Origin: Epiperipatus broadwayi
Lineage: Eukaryota; Onychophora; Udeonychophora; Euonychophora; Peripatidae
Length of the DNA: 64,000 bases
Assembly: GCA_028023455.1 (NCBI GenBank)
Contig: JAQFVV010000141.1
Location: 2,720,843-2,784,842 of the forward strand
Direction of reading: 5' to 3'
Part shown: one piece after another, positions 23,966 through 35,525 of the stretch
How positions within the stretch are numbered: the first letter of the stretch is position 1
How the letters are laid out: every line of letters begins with the position of its first letter
Notes under the pieces: generated by a model
Told to the model about the DNA's origin: nothing
What the model saw: the letters and a program-made list of their open reading frames with translations, nothing else
Databases searched by the model: none
Translations under genes and position numbers: made by a program

Positions 23966-26900
23966 GTGTAAATTATTTTAAAAATATCTAAAACTGTAAT
24001 AAATTTGCAAATAGCAAATAAACACATTTTTGCATCATTGGAAACTACAATGTCATAAAACATTGAATGGTTTACAGCCTTCAGAACAAACAATAGGTGA
24101 ACATATTGGATAGGGCTTATGTCTACTGTAAGAGTAGGAATTTTAAATTTTGCACCTTTTAGCACAAAAATTTTGACAACAAATTATTATAATAATATAT
24201 ACAATTTTACATGCATTTTAACATACAATACTTATGAAAAAATTCACCAGGGGGAGAATTGCTCAAGTGAGTTAAAACTCTAAACTTTTGATTGGTCAAT
24301 TACAGAATCAACAGTAAATATATATTCATATTTTAATATTATATTCATTTTAGTTTCATTTGTAAAAAGTATATTAATAATTTTTCAGATTAGGCAAGTG
24401 AACTATTTTTTTTAAAAATAAATTTCTATTTATAATTATAAAAATATTCAATAGTAGAAGACCTAAAAAGAAAGTTTGTAACAAATTAAAAAGTGATGGG
24501 GATGTAATTGATTTCTTTCTCAATTTATGTTGGTGTAAAAGTAAAAAAATTTTCATTAAAATCTTACTATTTTCTAAAATAATTATATTTCCAGCATATT
24601 TTATCAAAATACATTATAATATGTAAATAAAATACTTTAATACATTAATGTTTGTTTAAAAATCAAATAAAGAGCTTGGAGCAATGAAAATTGTTTATAG
24701 GCACTCTTCTTTTATTTGGATTGAGAACCAACCAATCAACATCTAGGAAAGCCTGCCTTCTCCCATTGTTGTAGATTTTTACATAAATATTATTGAATTT
24801 TTACTTGTAAAATAATTTTAGAGAGAGCAGAATCGTATGGTACTTTTTAAGCTTTAAAATAAGCCTAAATACTCTATGGTAATGTAAAAACTCCAAGATT
24901 TGGAGTGAGTTAAAGACATGTTCAAGTTCACATCTTTCTTAAAAATACTTAAAAATATATGTGAATTAAATAAACCTGAAAATATTCATTTTAACACTAT
25001 TGGCATAGCAATATTTTGAAAACCTCTTCCATACTTGAATTTCCCCCAGCATTTCATAATAAAAAATATATATGTGGGCTCAAGGAATTAAGTAATGAAT
25101 AAGGTCAAATTCTATCCTAACCTTATAATGCTTAATTAGTAAAATAAAATTCAACATACGGCATAACAATAAATATATAATAAAAAAATATTGTAAAGTC
25201 TTTTCCGCACACTGCATCATTTGTGACTGTTTTCCATTTGACAGCTTAAAGTTTTCTGTATTTTAATGCACACTTATTGTTCTCAATGAAGTAGATACCT
25301 GGTCAGAGCATAGCAATTTCAACGTTATTATAAATTGCAACTTTTATTTGTAACAAAAGTGAATTTTGACATGCACATTTTTAGAAAGTAGCTACATTAA
25401 TTATCAGGATCCTTAATCGTTTATTAATCCCTTATATATATATATAATTTATTTTATAGTTAATTATTGGTAGAGTTTAGCTTCTCACGCTATATAAATT
25501 AAGTCATTCTATGAGTTCTTCTTTTCATTGTTAAAATTTCTACCATTCAAGTTAGATATACAGCTCAAAATCGATCATGCATCGATTCTTTATTCTATAC
25601 TTCCTTGTTTTTTTTCATTTTGATCGTAGTTATTATGTCAGGTATTTTAAACTTGTCTGTTAAATATTTTCTCACAAGAGAACACAAAAGTTTTCACTGA
25701 CGAAAACAATTAAATAAAATATAACTACTGCTCATATTTTTATTATGTCTTTCTAATAAATATAACACAGATGCACAATTACATCAATGGTTCTCCTTTC
25801 ATTCTCTTCCTACGTTTTATTAAAGACATCCATCTACATATCATATGTAAAACATTTTTGACAAAATAAATATCAATAAAAGTTTGTACCTGCAATATCT
25901 TGTACTGGGAATATTGGAGTATCTGGGCTAGATGCATTGAATTAGGCATGATTTACAAAATTTTGTTGTGCTGGCAATTTCAGCTACAATTGACTTCTGA
26001 AGGAGATCCAGTGTGTCTAATTTAGTTGTTTAGGGACACATTTTATAATTGCACTATACTCTTAAATAATTTATAGGTCAAAGGACGGCAACTATCAGAG
26101 AATATAACTTTATCAAAATAAAAAAATGAAGCAGAAAATTTAATTCACATAACACGAATAATTAAGAGATCTCCACCCCTTCACTATATCATACTTTTTA
26201 TAATTCGTATTGTCCATCATCCTCTGACCTACCTACTTAATCTTTGATCCTTGGTATTAAGTGATAATTGGCTCATAAAACATAATTTTGACAATAATTA
26301 TTCACAATGCAGCCTATCCCATGTGGTATTCTTGAGATTTCTCTCTTTAAGTATATATATAGGAAAATTTTGAGAAAATGTTTTCAATTAAAAAAATAGA
26401 CTAAACTTTTATTCAAAATTTATGAACGGATGTAATTATTAATTTATTCAAAACTGGTATAAAACAATTACTCTCCCAATTTCCTTTCCAAAGATATATT
26501 GCATGACATATAAAAGTCGGGAATTGTTCTTACAATTAAAATTATATATACCACACACAGGCGCACCCACTGGACAACACAATTTATTAATAATTTTTAC
26601 TTCTTACTTTAGCGAATTTTAAATAGCATTACACCTATTTCGTAGACTTTTTTTTACTTTTATAACTACCCCCCCCCCTCAATTAAATATTAACAAGCTC
26701 TATAGTAAGCAAGTTAAATCCCCTGACCTTTTCATATTAAACTTTCACTTTTCAAATAATATTATTTGTCGGATTTTACACTTAAAACTTTTATAAATGA
26801 ACCTATTCAAAATTTTGCTGTGTATGGGAGACTTAGCCCCATCCCACACACTTAATACACTTATACATTAGACATTTCAATAAATTAGACATAATATTAT

Positions 26901-27975
26901 TTAAAAAGTCTTAAAAAAGGTCTATTCTTGTTTAATAATATAGAATAGAATTAAAGTAAAATACTACCATATTGACAAGATAACTCTTACCATTAACTGG
27001 ATAAAATAGTAACAGTAAGTGTTTTAGCCAGCAATAATAATGCGGCTTAAATATGAACAGTTTTATTTCATTGGCATGAAGAACTTGATGCCAGATTTAG
27101 TGAATGATGTAGAAAATTATAGATCCTCATTGTCTAAGCAATCAACCTGCTAACAATGATAGCCCAAGACTTGTTGGAGAGAAGATGAATTTAAAATGAA
27201 CTTGGATCTCACTTAAGATAAGTGTTATTGAAGGGACTTACATTTAGTGATGATTTATGATGTTGAAAATATTGTGGAGTTTGGTTGTGTCACAACATTT
27301 AGTTAGCTGAATATAGAATTGTCTTGAATTGTATATCACTATATTTGCTAATTGGGGGTTGGTGGATTGCATGTATTTGCTATTGTAGTCCTTTCATTAT
27401 TAACATAATGACATAGAATCGAACTGCAAATATATAGGTTTACCCATTTTTCAAGATTAAAACCAGAAAAAAATTATGGTTTACTAAAATTGTACTAAAG
27501 AAAATATATCCTAAGCTTTATAAATGTATGATGACCCAATCTGTGAAGATCTTATGACCTACTGGTTGTATATTCAAACAAAAGTTTTGGTTGTCGTAGA
27601 TAGCTGCTAAATCCCACTCGATGGCGCAGTTATCACGCTAAAATTATAAAATATGATCATTCACGGGCCGTTAATTATAATCATTTTGATGTGTTTTTTG
27701 TAATGAAAAAATAAAAACAAAAAGAAAATCGTCTTTTTTAAATATCACTTAATTTTAAATATTTTTTATTAACGTATACAAATTAAATGATAATACTAAA
27801 TGTAAAATAAAATAAACAAATTACAATTTGATTCGTCTTTTTTAGTTTTCTTTTTATTAGAAAAAATCAATTTTCTATCGGAGATTTTTTTACTGGGGTT
27901 ACGGCTTTTTTTTTGTTGTTGTTGTTTACCGCTAGTTTTTATTTCAAATAGAATGTAAAACTTGTTACGTTTACG
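23966..27975. other. Long AT-rich stretch with no recognisable gene
   Basis: Frames are short and low in complexity. A C run (26669-26677) and short TA runs are the only local features. I found no partner repeats in the window. Confidence 0.5.
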
Positions 27976-28095
27976 TTTAGGGTTAGTTTTAGGGTTAGGA
28001 TTAGGGTTAGCATTAGTGTTAGGATTAGGGTTAGTTTTAGGGTTAGCTTTAGGGTTAGTTTAGGGTAAGTTTTAGGGTTAGGTTTACGGTTAAAA
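27976..28095 (+). repeat. Degenerate interstitial telomeric array (TTAGGG-type)
   Basis: About 115 bp of GTTAGG and TTAGGGTTAG-like units with regular variants (TTTTAGGG, GGATTAGGG, GCATTAGTG). The hexamer is the ancestral animal telomere repeat. The flanks are partly repeated on either side: 27760-27815 and about 28115-28175 share ATTTTTT-A-TAAC, AAATGATAA and AAAATAAA blocks. Confidence 0.85.
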
Positions 28096-30690
28096 TAAAA
28101 AATATCAAAATCGTATTTTTGTAAATATTTTTTTTACTAACATCTATAAAATAAATGATAACAATAAACGTAAACTATATTCAACAAAGAATAATAGTAG
28201 ACGGAGAAAAGAAAGAAACTAAAACTTTTTTAAACAACGACATATATATATAATGTTTATAATATAAGCTTTTTATGACATTTAAAAAAACAGTGTACAA
28301 TTGTACTTTTCTTACTGGATATTTTTGTGTTAACGCTTTTTTTTTTATTTCAAAAATATACACACTATACAATCTTAAAATGTCTCGTGGAATGTTGTAC
28401 TTGACGCATTACCTAATTCCAAATAACTTTATACATATATCTCGTCAATATTTACTACTTACAACTTCAATACACTACGGTATAAAAAGTCTGTTAATTA
28501 TTACTTTACAAAATCTGAACATTTCAATACTTTAAAATAAAAAAAAAATCCAATGAAAACAACATTTCCATCCAATTCAAAAAAACACACCCTCTCCCCA
28601 AGCCGTAATCATTTGCTGGTAAAACATACATGCTGTAAGTTGTTGAGACTAAAATGGTAACAAGCATGTTTCACATGAAATAACTAGTTTTTTTTGTAAA
28701 ATATTTGAATACCCTTCTTTATTACCCAAATAAAACAATATTGTTTAATAAAGGTGACACGTGAATTACATAGAAATAATGTAACCATTGATGATAGGAT
28801 GATTGACCTGAATTTCCTTATTTATAATGAAGAAGATATTTAAAAATTCTGAAGAAGTCATAATCATATAAGAATGGATGTATGAAAAAAAGGATTATAA
28901 TAACAAGAAAAGTTAAAATAGGATGAACATGATGAATTAATAAACAGAAACGAAATTCATTGAGCAACTAATGTGTACGTGATAAGAATTATGTCGACTC
29001 AATTTTATTCTTCATGAAGATGGAATTATTGTGCCACCATGTTGTGCAACCGTGTTTTAAAGTTGAAGAAAGTTAGTTAGAATACAACTTTATAAAATAT
29101 TATAATTACTCTAAACAATCCTTATCGCTTACAAGGATTATTGGAATTCTTTTCCTGTAATCAAACATGACTAGTAATGATAATCTCATGAATGTTTTTT
29201 TGTTTTATATTGAATAATCTTTAAAAATAAAAAATAAAATAAAATGTTGTGTAAGTTTGCATAATGTATTTTTTACTATTATTATCTCTTCTTATAAAAT
29301 AGCAATCTTTTGCAAATATACACTCCATTTCCTTACATTTTATAATATTTATTACTAATTTGGGCATTGAGATATATGTAAATTCATGAAACAAGAAATG
29401 ATATAAAGTAGGTCTCATTTATTCATTGGCTCTTATTCATTAGTCCTGGCAGGTAATCATATGTCCATAAAGGGTGAAACATAAACTAGAAAACACAGCT
29501 ATTATTAAGTTTTAAAAAATGGCACCATCTGCCATTACAGTGTTGATTGATGTATGGATATTAAAAAGTCGCATTCAATTTCTAAAAATACAAAAAAACC
29601 AAGATACGGATCTAAATGCCTTACTTATGATGGATTAAACTTACCACATACATCCCTCACCATTAGCAGTATTATGTACTTATGAAAAAGTTGTTAATTT
29701 TCCTTAGTGTGAATAAGACAAACTCAGGTCTGATATAGAGTGAAAAATATACATGAAAAAACATCCATATTTAATTATTAAACTTAAGACGGATTTTTTT
29801 TTCATCTTAATTACTCATTTGTCATAACAAATCTATCTTTACTCATAAAGTCTCTCAATATTCAAACTTTACCTAATGAATTCTAATAAAACTTATTACA
29901 TTTTCCAGTACATGTATAAGTTATATCAAAAATACATTTGGTGCAAACAATTAATTCAAAAACAAACATTGTATCTTTTGGCTTCAAAATTTATAATAGG
30001 AAGTTTTAGAACCTTCTGAACATAATCTATAAAATATTGGTTTAGTAATTAACGTTCAGATAAGACATATAATTTATAAGCCAATACAAATTAAAAATCT
30101 CCGCGTATTTCAGCTTTGGCGATTTTAAAGTTTAAAAAAGTGTATATGTAGCTTATAACTATTGTCAGTAGATTTATTAATCATCTAAAAGTAATGTTCG
30201 TCTGATCTATTATCTTGTTGAGTAATGTACACTGGACATTTTTTTTATAAAATTAAACAAGAGATAATCATTTTAAAAGTATGTAATTATTTAATGGGAT
30301 TCAAAGTCACGTGTTTTATAGAAAAAGAAAGATTAAAAGAAAGAGCAAAAAAAGGTTAGCTGCTCTTTTAATTTGATTATTATTATTATAATTTATGTAA
30401 AATAACAGCATTTATTGTCACCGGTAAAATTTCGGTAAGGCTTGCATGACCTGTCAGCGAAAGAGAGCAGGTCAATGTTTATTGTATACAATTGCTATGA
30501 CCAATCAAGATACATTTAAAACATACACATACACATTCCAATCTCAATTATTACATATATCAATCAAATATTTTATTTATTAATTTTAGTTATTTACAGA
30601 AAATCTAAGTTCTAAATAATCTACCAATCGTCGTCGCATTTTAACAGAATAAAATTCAAATTTTGATTTGCTGTAATTTAAGCCACTTGA
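28096..30690. other. AT-rich DNA with no recognisable gene
   Basis: Contains short frames up to 86 codons (28275-28535) without recognisable motifs. Any 5' exon of the GPCR downstream could lie here but none was identified. Confidence 0.45.
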
Positions 30691-31588
30691 ATTTTAACAT
30701 GCTTTTACTACATTGATATTTTTATTACTTTTACATTACATGTTCTTTCTGTATCAGGAAATCTTTTAGTTATATTATCCTTAGGGGTATGTCGACAATT
30801 AAGAACAATACCATATGTGTATATAGCTAATTTGTCATTATCGGATTTGTGGGGGGGGGTATCTGGACCCCATTTTCTTTATAACCTCATTCTCAATAGA
30901 GATATGGATTTCGGATGCAACTTTTCATTCGCTTGCTTGTTCTTAGGAGGGATTGAAATTTTATTGTTGTCTTCTCAAATTACTATTAATCGTTATATAC
31001 TAATTTGTAGGGATTCTGCAATTTATAATAAAATACATAGTAGAAATAATGTTATGATTATGATATCAGCTAGTTGGCTGTATGGAATTTCTTTAAACAT
31101 TTCCTTTTTTTTCCTCTGGTTTGTTTCAAGTTATGTTTAATAATGATTTAAGAGAGTTCTTTTTGGAAGTTACTGCCAATTCAACTTACTTTCTTTGCAT
31201 AATTGTAATTGTTTTGTACCCTATAATAATATCAACTATAATTATTTCATATTATAAGATATTTAAATTAATAAAATCTTCTGAAATTAATTTGTTGCAC
31301 ATGAATACGTCAGCGATTTTGCATAAGAGATCAGCTCAGAATATTAAACTGACGAAAACAATGTTTGTGATATTTGTAATTTTTATTTTGTCTTTTATTC
31401 CTACCCCAATTATGTTTATTTCAAATATATATTATAAACTTCCTCCTTTTTTATTGTGTGCAGCCATGTTATTAACTCTTACACACTCAGTTTGCAGTCC
31501 AATTATATATGGCATCACAAACAGAACTTTCCGAAAAGCTTATATTAAAATTGTGACCTTTAAATGTAATCAAAGTGAATTTGAATAA
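30691..31588 (+). pseudogene. Rhodopsin-class GPCR (melatonin/Tre1-like, NRY motif), one frameshift
   Basis: Two overlapping frames together give a seven-helix receptor. Frame 1 (open 30691-31140) shows TM1 with GNLLVIL (30757-30777), TM2 with NLSLSDL (aspartate 2.50 at 30844), the TM3 cysteine at 30916, NRY at 30988 in place of DRY, and the TM4 SW motif. Frame 2 (open 31097-31588) gives TM5 with LYP, TM6 with ILSFIPTP and TM7 ending SPIIY (31496-31510), then RTFRKAY and a TAA. The NRY signature and the YNKI-type loop resemble melatonin and Tre1/moody/GPR84-like receptors; the ligand cannot be told. The frames switch between 31097 and 31140, beside an eight-T run (31105-31112), so this is either a 1-nt lesion or a base-calling error. 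No in-frame ATG precedes TM1; GTATCAG before 30758 is a plausible splice acceptor. A loop-2 cysteine is not evident. Confidence 0.8.
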
Positions 31589-31646
31589 ATTAAAAAATGA
31601 ACAGTGATGATTTTAATGTATACGGCTCAAATGTTGCAATATTTCC

Positions 31647-31671
31647 AATAAACTGAAAACTGTACAATAAA
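31647..31671 (+). promoter_or_regulatory. Polyadenylation signals downstream of the GPCR
   Basis: AATAAA occurs at 31647-31652 and 31666-31671, 60-80 bp after the receptor stop codon. In DNA this AT-rich such hexamers also arise by chance. Confidence 0.4.
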
Positions 31672-31689
31672 TCCCATTAATATCTGAAT

Positions 31690-32260
31690 ATTTATTTTAA
31701 AAAGAAGGTATTGCATTCTTTTTCTTTTTCATTGTGTTTTCTTATATTAATTCTGAGGTAAGAATTGTTAATACTTCAGTACATAAAAGAATAACATTTC
31801 AAAGTGTTGTTAACTTATGTATAACGAAAGTGTATGATTTTCAGTATAAAAAGAAATCATCTCTTTCTAACACACATCTTTTTCTAACACACATTTTATC
31901 AAAAAGTTATAGGCAATAAACAAGTTTTTATTACATATAGTCATGTATCTATAAAATTGTAAAAATAAATATGAGTTAAAATTTTCAATGTGAGACATCT
32001 CCATTACCCGAATTCACGTTAAGTAATATATTTTATTACTGTTGTTGATGTTGTGTATTTGTTTGTTTAAATCATGCACGTCCACTTGTATCTGATCAAT
32101 GTCGATAGCTAATTATCTAACTCTCTCTTTAGTCATTCTTTTTGTATAATTTTTTCTGAATTTTGAGCTTATTAATATTATTTAAAGCAATAACTAAAAT
32201 GTTTACATACCTTTTATTGCGATGATTAATAGATAGAAAAAGAAATAAAAAATACAATAG
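31690..32260. other. AT-rich DNA with no recognisable gene
   Basis: A 16-bp tandem duplication (TCTAACACACATCTTT and TCTAACACACATTTTA) near 31865-31897 is the only structure seen. Confidence 0.5.
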
Positions 32261-32275
32261 GTTATATATATATAT

Positions 32276-32890
32276 TAAAGATTGATTGTGATGAATTAGA
32301 AGAAGTTAACAGTTACAAATATCTTGGTCAGATTATTAATACAGAAGGAAACATAATGGAGGAAATTAATCATAAAATTAAACTTGTTTGGAGTGCTTTT
32401 GGTAGAAATAACTGATACTAAAACGAAATATGCCTATGTGTTTGAAAAGGAAGGTTTTTAACAAATGTGTTTTACCAGTTCTTAGTTATGGATCTGAGAC
32501 TTGGACACTCAATAGAAGAGCAATACAGAGACTTCAGACCACTCAAAGAAGTATGGAGAGATGTATGTTGGGAGTAACAAGAAGAGATCGAAAACGCAAT
32601 GTATGGGTAAGAGAACAAAAAGGTGTTACTGACCTCATTGAAAAAATTAAAAGATTGAAGTGGCGTTGGGCTGGACATATTGCTAGAAAATATAATAATA
32701 GATGGGCAATTGAAATTTTAAACTGGATTCCAAGAGATTGTAAAATACCCAGAAAGAGACCACATGTGAGATGGATGGATGAAATAAGAAAGTGTGCAGG
32801 GGTGATGTGGAGAAGAGAAGCTAAAGATCAGAGAAGATGAATTAAACTTGGAGAGACCATCATCCTGCAGTGGATTGATAATGGTTGATA
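32276..32890 (+). pseudogene. RTE LINE 3' portion: RT thumb and C-terminal region, frameshifted
   Basis: An upstream frame gives EEVNSYKYLGQIINTEGN and IKLVWSAFGR before stops near 32410. After a frame change the 136-codon frame 32430-32840 continues with MCLKRKVFNKCVLPVLSYGS, ETWTL, MLGVTRRDRKRN, KWRWAGHIAR and RKRPHVRWMDEI. These are standard C-terminal blocks of RTE-like RTs. The 3' UTR ends with CTGCAGTGGATTGATAATGG and a short TGATAATGA/TA tail. The 5' part including the catalytic core is missing, so it is a truncated dead copy related to 1090-1258. Confidence 0.9.
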
Positions 32891-32908
32891 ATGATATATA
32901 TATATAAT

Positions 32909-35504
32909 ATCGGGCACTCGATCCACTATTAATCATGGAGGGCGCCATCAGATCTCTGCGTATCTGGAAAATTTGTTTAACGTGATCAAAAGTGGGTGGA
33001 ATGGTTTACGCCAGACTAGACTCAGGGAGAAGAAAGAAATCTTAAATATTGTTCAGGCAATTGAAAAATAAAAGCTCTAAGGCAAACGTCAGCCAAATTA
33101 AGTTTAAACAATTTTAAAGTTTTCTTAAGAGAAATATAAACTTATAAAGTAAAGATTTGCACTCAATAAGTATGGTTATATCAGGCATGTACTAGAAAGA
33201 ATAAAATGTCAACGCTCTGGCAGACAGACTAATTTTGTAATAGTAAATTAGAAAAGGAGAGAACAAATTTCTTTCAGCTTACAATTCACCTATAACACTG
33301 GTTTCCTTATTCAAAAGTTCTAAAATGAAAAGTAAGGAACGTTTCTTGCATGAATCAATGAACCAGCACGGATGAGCCCTCACTAGTCTATGGGCTAATG
33401 ACGTCATATTGCCACAGAACTGCTGCATGGAAAAATCATGTTTAAGATCGCCAAGGGTGATTACAATGCAACAACAAAAAAATAAATGAATATAGACGGA
33501 ATATAAATTATAAAACGGGAGAAAACTTACATCTCCAATTTAATGAAATAGTAAAATTAGAAAATACTCCAATGTAAATGATTTAAAATTAATAAAATAG
33601 AAAATCTCTCATTTAATAAAAACAGACATACAATACAGATGAATCACCAATCAAACGAATGTCCAAAACTAAGCTGAGAATAATAATTAAAAAGTCCCAA
33701 TTGAAGACAGGTAAGTAATTTGAACACCAGTTATATCTGCCCAAGAATTTTAAGAAAGTGAAATAATTAAAATTACAAATAAATTTACAAACAAAATTTC
33801 CAATACATGCTCTGACAAATAAATTTAAAGCAAAAAGATAAAAGATCAAATAAATCTATCAAAGAAAATACTAAGGTTTGATCTAAACTATTTTTATAAG
33901 TTAATTTATCAGACAATGTATATGAGTTGAAAATATGAAAATATGACATGCCTTAGCAGAAAGAAACATTCTATCAGCTAAAATTTAAATGAAAATTAAG
34001 AGTGTCTTCCTGTTAGTGGTTCACCTAAAACAATTCTATTCCTTTTATAGAGATGTAGAAAGATAGATGAGTGTGGAGAACCCATAGAACAGTGCAGATA
34101 AGCTTTTCTTAGCTCAGATAAAAAATGTCGGAACTAAGAATGTCATAAATTCTACAAAACGCTCATGGTCAGGTACGTTTAATCCAGCCATGGATATTCT
34201 CTCAAAAGAAATGGGAAGATTATGGACTATGTAATCTGAACTATAAAAAATAAAACCTCTACCAAGAAAAAACAGAACAATATATTCGATAAACTGCCAG
34301 CCAAAAGATTTGCAGTTTGCAAAAAAGCGCAAACACAGTAATTTAAATTAATTATTGAAGAATAAAATAAGGACAGATGATCAAACTAAAATTTATGCAA
34401 GACTGTCTATGCATTTAGCATGAGTCAATAATAAAACAAGAAGGCATAATAAGCATATAAAATATAAACTCACAGTACACTTTCCAATAAACAAAATTGA
34501 AAACTAAGATTCCAAGACTTGCTATAAACCCAAAGAGAAGCAAATACATATAAAAATTATTAGATTAAATAATTAATAAAATTTTATACTTCACACATAT
34601 TTTAGATTGCGTGGAGATTTAATTAAAATAAATTAATTTATTCTGGAAAAAATAAATGTTTTTTTTACCTTATGGAAAAGCAGAGTTCATGTAGTTTTTC
34701 ATAAGTGAACACATTTATATTTTTGTTGAGTTCATCTTTCAGTTGTCTTCTTTTTAGGCAGCAAGGGTGGATGCATATTTCAGGATCCTGTTTACTTTAG
34801 GCCTTCATAGCATGATGAAAGAACAGCATAGAATCAGAGATCAATCCTTAGTTCAATTAGCAAGGTATGTTGTAGGTTAGCAAACATAAAGCAGTGAGTT
34901 TTAACATCTTTGAGAAACAATATTTTTTATTACCCATCTCAGCAGGCTAATGTAAAGCAAATGGTGGAATCACAAAAAGCTGAATAAATCACTTTCAAGA
35001 GTTTGTGTCAGCCAAGAATAATCTCTAATGACCTAAATATTTGGAGTTATTTATACTCTCTCCAATCTCCCAAGTAAATTTCTTTATTGTTCAATTCTAA
35101 GCCTGAGGCCAGGGCAAATCTAAATCTCCCGATGAAGAATTCTAACCAGGGATTAACTTATAGAAAGACAACAACAACAACATAAAATTAAACCTCCACT
35201 TTTAAAATCAAACTAAAATGATTAAAGTAAAAGAAACAAGAATGCAATTAAAAAGTTTACTTGCTTTTAATTAAATAAATACAAAAAGCGGTAAAAGAAA
35301 ACTATTTTAGAAATCAAAATTATAACAAAAACAAATAAAATGACTTTTTTAAAACATAAATGAGAATGTATGTTAATACGTGTACTCTTATAAACAATTT
35401 TTAAATGGTTTTAAACTTTTTTTTATCTTTAGAAATTTAATGAAAATAAAAGGTTTTAATTTTTGGCAATGAAACCATTGAATCAGATCAAACATCCGGA
35501 TCAA
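32909..35504. other. Non-coding block between two TA runs, possible LTR-like element
   Basis: It begins just after a TA run with CGGGCACTCGATCC and, about 25 bp later, GAGGGCGCCATCAG, echoing the GGGGCGCCATC of the tandem LTR units and the GGGGCGCCAATT at 35565. It ends at (AT)n at 35505. Base composition is slightly less AT-biased than neighbours. No protein frame was recognised and clean TG...CA ends were not found. Confidence 0.35.
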
Positions 35505-35525
35505 TATATATATATATATATATAT
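35505..35525. repeat. (AT)n run
   Basis: A short AT run directly before TGTAACCCC. Confidence 0.9.

Noticed and set aside
26660-26680. Poly-C run and other homopolymers as functional elements
   Set aside because: Simple sequence with no supporting context.
33613-34332. Minus-strand frames with FLGRGFIFYSSDYIVHN-like and CKFICNFNYF-like stretches
   Set aside because: Low complexity, no motif, no codon bias, and within a block that looks like non-coding repeat DNA.
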